The notes beneath the pieces are model-generated. The model had not been told where the DNA came from. It searched no databases and worked only from the letters and a program-made list of their open reading frames with translations. A program made the position numbers and the translations under genes. Shown one piece after another: positions 60,512 through 64,000 of a DNA stretch of 64,000 bases. Position 1 is the stretch's first letter; every line of letters begins with the position of its first letter. Source of the stretch: Turneriella sp. (lineage in GTDB: Bacteria; Spirochaetota; Leptospiria; Turneriellales; Turneriellaceae); assembly GCA_019186965.1 (NCBI GenBank), contig JABARV010000001.1:86288-150287 (forward strand). Direction: 5' to 3'.

Positions 60512-62056
60512 CTAATCTATTTTGCAATAGTCTAAAAGCCCCTGTTTGCCGCCTTCACGCCCAAAGCCCGACTCTTTGTAACCGCCGAAAGGCGATGTAG
60601 GATCAAATTTATTGAAAGTGTTAATCCACACTACGCCTGCACGCATCGCGTTTGCGATACGCATCGCCTTAGAGCCTTTATCTGTCCAAATGCCCGCAGA
60701 AAGGCCATACGGTGTATTGTTTGCCTTTTCAATTGCCTCTTCGGGAGTGCGAAATGTCATTACCGACAAGACTGGCCCAAAAATCTCTTCACGTGCGATA
60801 CGGCTCGACGGAGTTACATTGGTAAAAAATGTCGGTTGAAACCAAAAACCTTTTTCGGGAAGTTTACCTGCCTTTTGGTGCATCACCGCGCCTTCGGCAA
60901 CGCCAGAATCGGCGAGTTCGCAAATTTTACCCAACTGCATTTTGGAGTTGATTGCCCCAACGTCGGTATTTTTGTCGAGCGGATTACCTACGCGTAGGGT
61001 TTGCAAACGGCGAAAGAGCTTTTTCACTACTGTGTCGTGGATGGATTCTTGTACTAAAAGGCGCGAACCTGCACAACATACATGCCCTTGGTTGAAATAA
61101 ATTCCATTTACGATACCTTCGACAGCTTGGTCAAGCGCAGCGTCCTCAAAAACGATATTCGCCGCTTTACCACCGAGCTCCATCGTCATTTTTTTACCCG
61201 AACCTGCAAGCGCTTGTTGGATTTTTTTACCCACCCCTGTTGAACCCGTAAACGCGACTTTGTTTACGTCTTTATGAGAGACAACTGCTGCACCTGTCGC
61301 ACCAGCGCCGGTTACGATATTGACTACGCCGTCGGGGAGCTCGGCTTCTTGTAAAATTTGCGCAAGAAAAAGCGCGGTAAGCGGCGTTGTTTCCGCGGGC
61401 TTTAACACAACGGTATTACCACACGCAAGCGCTGGGGCAAGTTTCCACGCAGCCATAAGGAGTGGAAAATTCCATGGGATAACTTGTCCCGCAACACCCA
61501 ACGGGGATAGTTTACGCCCAGGAAAAGCATAGTCGAGTTTATCTGCCCAGCCCGCGTAATAAAAAAAGTGTGCCGCAGCAAGAGGTACATCTACATCGCG
61601 CGATTCGCGTATAGGTTTTCCACCATCAATAGATTCGAGCACCGCAAGCTCTCGCGCACGGTCTTGCATAAGCCGCGCTATACGGTAAATATATTTTGCG
61701 CGCTCTTTACCCGGAAGCTTCGACCAAACTTTATTGTACGCGTTACGTGCAGCACCAACCGCTGCATCGACATCGGCTTCGTTTCCCTCAGCAACTTCGG
61801 CAATTTTTTGCTCAGTCGCAGGGTTTATCGTTGGAAAATATTTTCCGCTTTTGGGCGCAACAAACTCACCGTTGATAAAGAGGTTGTAGCGGGGCGCTAT
61901 TTTGACTATAGACGAAGACTCGATACTTTCTGCGTATTCCCAAGCTTTACCAAATTGGATTATATCGTTTGACGCTGGATTATTTTGTGCAGCGGCTTTT
62001 TGTACAGCCTTTTGGGGAGTAGTTTTTATAGTAGTTGCTTTTTTCCTTGTTGCCAT
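60512..62056 (-). CDS. Aldehyde dehydrogenase (betaine-aldehyde/ALDH2 type)
   Basis: 514 residues. NAD(P)-dependent oxidation of an aldehyde to an acid. Motifs: VIPWNFPLLMAAWKLAPALACGNTVVLKPAE, VAFTGSTGVGKKI, catalytic Glu in MTMELGGKAANIVFEDA, and catalytic Cys in QGHVCCAGSRLLVQ, then EEIFGPVLSVMTF and PFGGYKESGFGREGG. N-terminal 35 residues are Lys/Ala/Thr-rich and not part of the fold. The substrate cannot be told. Upstream gene ends 5 bp away. Confidence 0.93.
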   Translation of the reverse strand: MATRKKATTIKTTPQKAVQKAAAQNNPASNDIIQFGKAWEYAESIESSSIVKIAPRYNLFINGEFVAPKSGKYFPTINPATEQKIAEVAEGNEADVDAAVGAARNAYNKVWSKLPGKERAKYIYRIARLMQDRARELAVLESIDGGKPIRESRDVDVPLAAAHFFYYAGWADKLDYAFPGRKLSPLGVAGQVIPWNFPLLMAAWKLAPALACGNTVVLKPAETTPLTALFLAQILQEAELPDGVVNIVTGAGATGAAVVSHKDVNKVAFTGSTGVGKKIQQALAGSGKKMTMELGGKAANIVFEDAALDQAVEGIVNGIYFNQGHVCCAGSRLLVQESIHDTVVKKLFRRLQTLRVGNPLDKNTDVGAINSKMQLGKICELADSGVAEGAVMHQKAGKLPEKGFWFQPTFFTNVTPSSRIAREEIFGPVLSVMTFRTPEEAIEKANNTPYGLSAGIWTDKGSKAMRIANAMRAGVVWINTFNKFDPTSPFGGYKESGFGREGGKQGLLDYCKID

Positions 62057-62061
62057 ACTCT

Positions 62062-62862
62062 TTACCTCTGCTTATTTTTATCTACCGGCAAGTCGGGAAG
62101 GTTTAACGCCTCAATTGCTTCGTGGAGAAACATAACGGTAAAACGCGCTGTCTCGCGTACAGACTTTCCATGAAAATAATTAGCCACTTCTAAACGTGTA
62201 TCCACGCTAATCGTATCGTCTTTGTTAAAGCACTTTGGGCCATTTGCTTGGATGTCTTCGTACACCGCCTTCCAGTATTCGTAAACCTTTTTCAAAAATA
62301 TTCCGCCATCGAGCAAAAATTGTCTTTGTTGCCGCGTACGCATATCGCGCAATTGTGCTTTTGAATCTTCGCGTATGGCGCTGTGCATATCTTCAATTGT
62401 TTCGACGAGGATTTTCATTTGCCGTTTTAAACTCTCAAGAATAGTAAAATGAGAGTCACGTTCGGCAGACAAGGCAAAGTCGAGTTTAATTTTTCCCAAT
62501 GCGGGATAAAACGTATTTTCCCAAGCGACAAGAACACTGCCTAACACATTGACTTCCAACTCATCAGAATTTGGGCCAATTTTCGCCATTGGCATTTTTG
62601 TAAGTGTGGGATACGCTTCTGTTAAATCTTCGAGTCCCCTTTTTCGGCCGTACGTTATCGTCTGCTGAGGATTCGCCGCAAAAAATTCATCTGCCGCACC
62701 AGCGGGAGCAATTGCATCAATTTTATCGCGAATCTTTTTTAGTTCTATTTTCGCTTTATTCGCTTGTTCTACGTTACGCGTCGTACGGACAATACCTTCG
62801 TACTGCCGCACAAGTTTTTGTAGAGTTAGGAGTTCAGTTTTTTGGGCTTCACTCAGTGCCAT
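62062..62862 (-). CDS. Unknown cytosolic protein
   Basis: 266 residues from ATG 62862 (MALSEAQKTELL). The first 50 residues are a coiled coil. The rest is helical, charged, and contains DMRTRQQRQFLLDGGIFLKKVYEYWK. No family recognised. It precedes the aldehyde dehydrogenase by 5 bp, so they share a transcript, but no common role is evident. Confidence 0.6.
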   Translation of the reverse strand: MALSEAQKTELLTLQKLVRQYEGIVRTTRNVEQANKAKIELKKIRDKIDAIAPAGAADEFFAANPQQTITYGRKRGLEDLTEAYPTLTKMPMAKIGPNSDELEVNVLGSVLVAWENTFYPALGKIKLDFALSAERDSHFTILESLKRQMKILVETIEDMHSAIREDSKAQLRDMRTRQQRQFLLDGGIFLKKVYEYWKAVYEDIQANGPKCFNKDDTISVDTRLEVANYFHGKSVRETARFTVMFLHEAIEALNLPDLPVDKNKQR

Positions 62863-62910
62863 AAGGTACGACGTGTGTAGCGGCGCGTGTGTAAAGCAAA
62901 AAGGCATTCT

Positions 62911-63177
62911 TTAGTCATTGTAACGGGCGTTAGCACACCAAACATGGTATATTTGAGTAAGCACTTTTCGAGCAATTGCCATTCGCAATTTACCACGACT
63001 TTTTTTCTCCACTTTTTTATTGTACCATTTAGCCAATTCAGGATGAAAATTACGAAAATGTGTGACTGCTTGAATTATGAGTCCTATCGATAATTTACGC
63101 CCATATTTTGATGTTTTCTTTATTTTTATGCTTTCGTTTGAGCTGTCAATCCCCAGAGAACTACGAACCGACGGGTC
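62911..63177 (-). pseudogene. IS110-family transposase remnant (C-terminal part)
   Basis: An open 88-codon frame with no start codon, closed at both ends by TAA. It contains SLGIDSSNES, KYGRKLSIGLIIQAV, NFHPELAKWYNKK and RGKLRMAIARKVLTQIYHVW. This is the order and spacing of the C-terminal Transposase_20 region of IS110/IS1111-type recombinases, with the K-x-x-x-A-x-A-R-K-x-L-x-x-I-Y motif near the end. The N-terminal DEDD catalytic domain is missing. It shows that an insertion sequence was once here, beside the ORF6N gene. The stretch 63181-63304 may hold further transposon debris but nothing definite. Confidence 0.65.
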
Positions 63178-63304
63178 TTACCCAGACGTCGCTACGGCCA
63201 TGTAATCCGGTGCATGCTTTATACCAAATTACTTTTTAGCCATCCGCGGGTGAAACCAATTTTCGTTGGTAGGTCATCATAAAATTGAAGTACGCGTCTT
63301 GACT

Positions 63305-63748
63305 TCAAAAGCCAATACGCCTTAAATTTTCTTTTTCTTGAAAGCCATAAAGTTCAGCTATCGCCGCCCAAATTTTCTGAATTTCTTGCGAATTCTTGCG
63401 ACCACTACGTTCAAGATTTTCTAATTGTTGTGCAAGTTCAATATGGCTGGCAATCAGCTTTCGCATTTTATTAAAAGTTCGCATGATGTCAATGTTTACA
63501 GAAATAGCAATTTCACTATTGAGTACACTTGAAAGCATCAATATACCATGTTCAGTGAAGCCATACGGTAAGTTCCGTCTCTTTGTCAGGTCTTTTGCGG
63601 TAACAAACTGTGACCGCAAATTCTCAAATTCTTTTGTGCTGAGCTCGAACATGAAGTCTGCCGGAAAGCGCTCAGAATTTCTCTTTACAGCTTGGTTTAG
63701 TGCTTTAGTTTCAATACCATATAATTCTGCCAAATCAAAATCGAGCAT
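63305..63748 (-). CDS. ORF6N-domain protein, start lost or unusual
   Basis: 147 residues from ATG 63748. ORF6N (KilA-N-type phage antirepressor) motifs: LDFDLAELYGIETKALNQAVKRNSERFPADFMFEL, LRSQFVTA, and GFTEHGILMLSSVLNS. Family members begin 15-20 residues earlier, and those residues (ETIRSKIYIVRNQSV) are indeed encoded in frame upstream, but without any ATG, GTG or TTG before a TGA. So translation may start at the internal ATG, giving a shortened protein, or the gene is broken. Such proteins occur in mobile and phage-like regions. Confidence 0.7.
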   Translation of the reverse strand: MLDFDLAELYGIETKALNQAVKRNSERFPADFMFELSTKEFENLRSQFVTAKDLTKRRNLPYGFTEHGILMLSSVLNSEIAISVNIDIMRTFNKMRKLIASHIELAQQLENLERSGRKNSQEIQKIWAAIAELYGFQEKENLRRIGF

Positions 63749-63959
63749 AACACTCTGGTTTCTTACTATATAAATTTTGCTGCGAATGGTCTCAATATCA
63801 GTGGCATTATATCATGTTTCGAACAAATAGACTTACTGTCGAAATATTTTCTATTGCCTATGTGGGAAAGAGGAGAGTCTGTTGAAAAACTCAGCCTTTA
63901 CAACAGATACTTGTTTTTGACCAAAATTTTTAACATTGCTTATTTCTTTTATAAGCTTT

Positions 63960-63988
63960 TTGACATATATAGGCATAAGTGCTATCAT
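63960..63988 (+). promoter_or_regulatory. Strong rightward promoter leaving the window
   Basis: TTGACA (63960-63965), 17 bp, TATCAT (63983-63988). The gene it serves is beyond the edge. 63749-63959 holds no gene that I can support. Confidence 0.6.
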
Positions 63989-64000
63989 GCTGTCTGATAG
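63982..64000. promoter_or_regulatory. Possible operator overlapping the -10 box
   Basis: CTATCA and TGATAG form a 6-bp inverted repeat with a 7-nt spacer across the -10 and start region. Such placement suits an autorepressor, e.g. of a toxin-antitoxin operon. It is short, so chance is possible. Confidence 0.35.

Noticed and set aside
63181..63304. Further transposase fragment in the gap before ORF6N
   Set aside because: A short frame (DAYFNFMMTYQRKLVSP) looks protein-like but is too short to assign to any family.

Overview
The window is a compact bacterial chromosome segment, about 95% coding and of moderate GC (mid-40s % by eye). It encodes a Gram-negative envelope: LpxI, an LptC-like protein, lipoproteins with lipoboxes, a beta-barrel protein and a LolD/FtsX-type ABC transporter. 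The mix of families points to a spirochaete, probably of the Leptospira/Leptonema/Turneriella side. The main clues are a leptospire-type SGNH/DUF1574-like protein paired with an MBOAT acyltransferase, FecR-like secreted proteins, a soluble GPAT-like acyltransferase and TolB/CsgG-like periplasmic proteins. This assignment is an inference from families, not a measured placement.

Layout. 1-5200 is an accessory strip: a YefM/YoeB-type pair whose toxin has a nonsense codon, a lipoprotein/FecR operon, an intact DinJ/YafQ-like toxin-antitoxin pair, and a ruined vapBC locus. Two near-identical 59-bp repeats and a 140-bp inverted-repeat element lie among these. 5200-10400 is a rightward housekeeping run (secG, glpX, plsY, cutA and small envelope genes). 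10400-12900 is the MBOAT/SGNH pair. 12990-15900 holds the LptC-like gene, murJ and a GATase. 15900-25500 holds thiE, lpxI-deoC, rimM-khpA-rpsP and the ddh/lysC/murI amino-acid and cell-wall block. 25600-28600 is a convergent pair of TolB/CsgG-like genes, one fused to a von Willebrand A domain. 28650-32030 holds a GPAT-like acyltransferase whose reading frame starts inside a 260-bp foldback element, then gcvT and a protein with a cold-shock-like tail. 32060-44560 holds a divergent sigma factor, glmS, tpx, an RlmK-like methyltransferase, thpR, an adenosine deaminase, a patatin, a ThiF-like E1, a polyprenyl synthase, an SPFH protein, a diguanylate cyclase and rpmB. 46536-51640 is one leftward operon joining a two-component pair to an ABC transporter. 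51780-62900 holds speE, hom, corA, hisC, parB-parA-rsmG, a Cys-cluster protein carrying in-frame palindromic repeats, and an aldehyde dehydrogenase. 62900-64000 is again accessory: an IS110-type transposase remnant, an ORF6N protein with no clear start, and a strong promoter leaving the window.

Convergent gene pairs are often separated by only 2-8 bp or overlap, and no clear intrinsic terminators were found, so this is a tightly packed genome. The novelty lies in the small repeats: two different foldback/MITE-like elements, a duplicated 59-bp repeat in front of two toxin-antitoxin promoters, and a palindromic repeat inserted in frame in a protein gene, in the manner of the Rickettsia palindromic elements. 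No CRISPR array, prophage, tRNA, rRNA or complete insertion sequence was seen.
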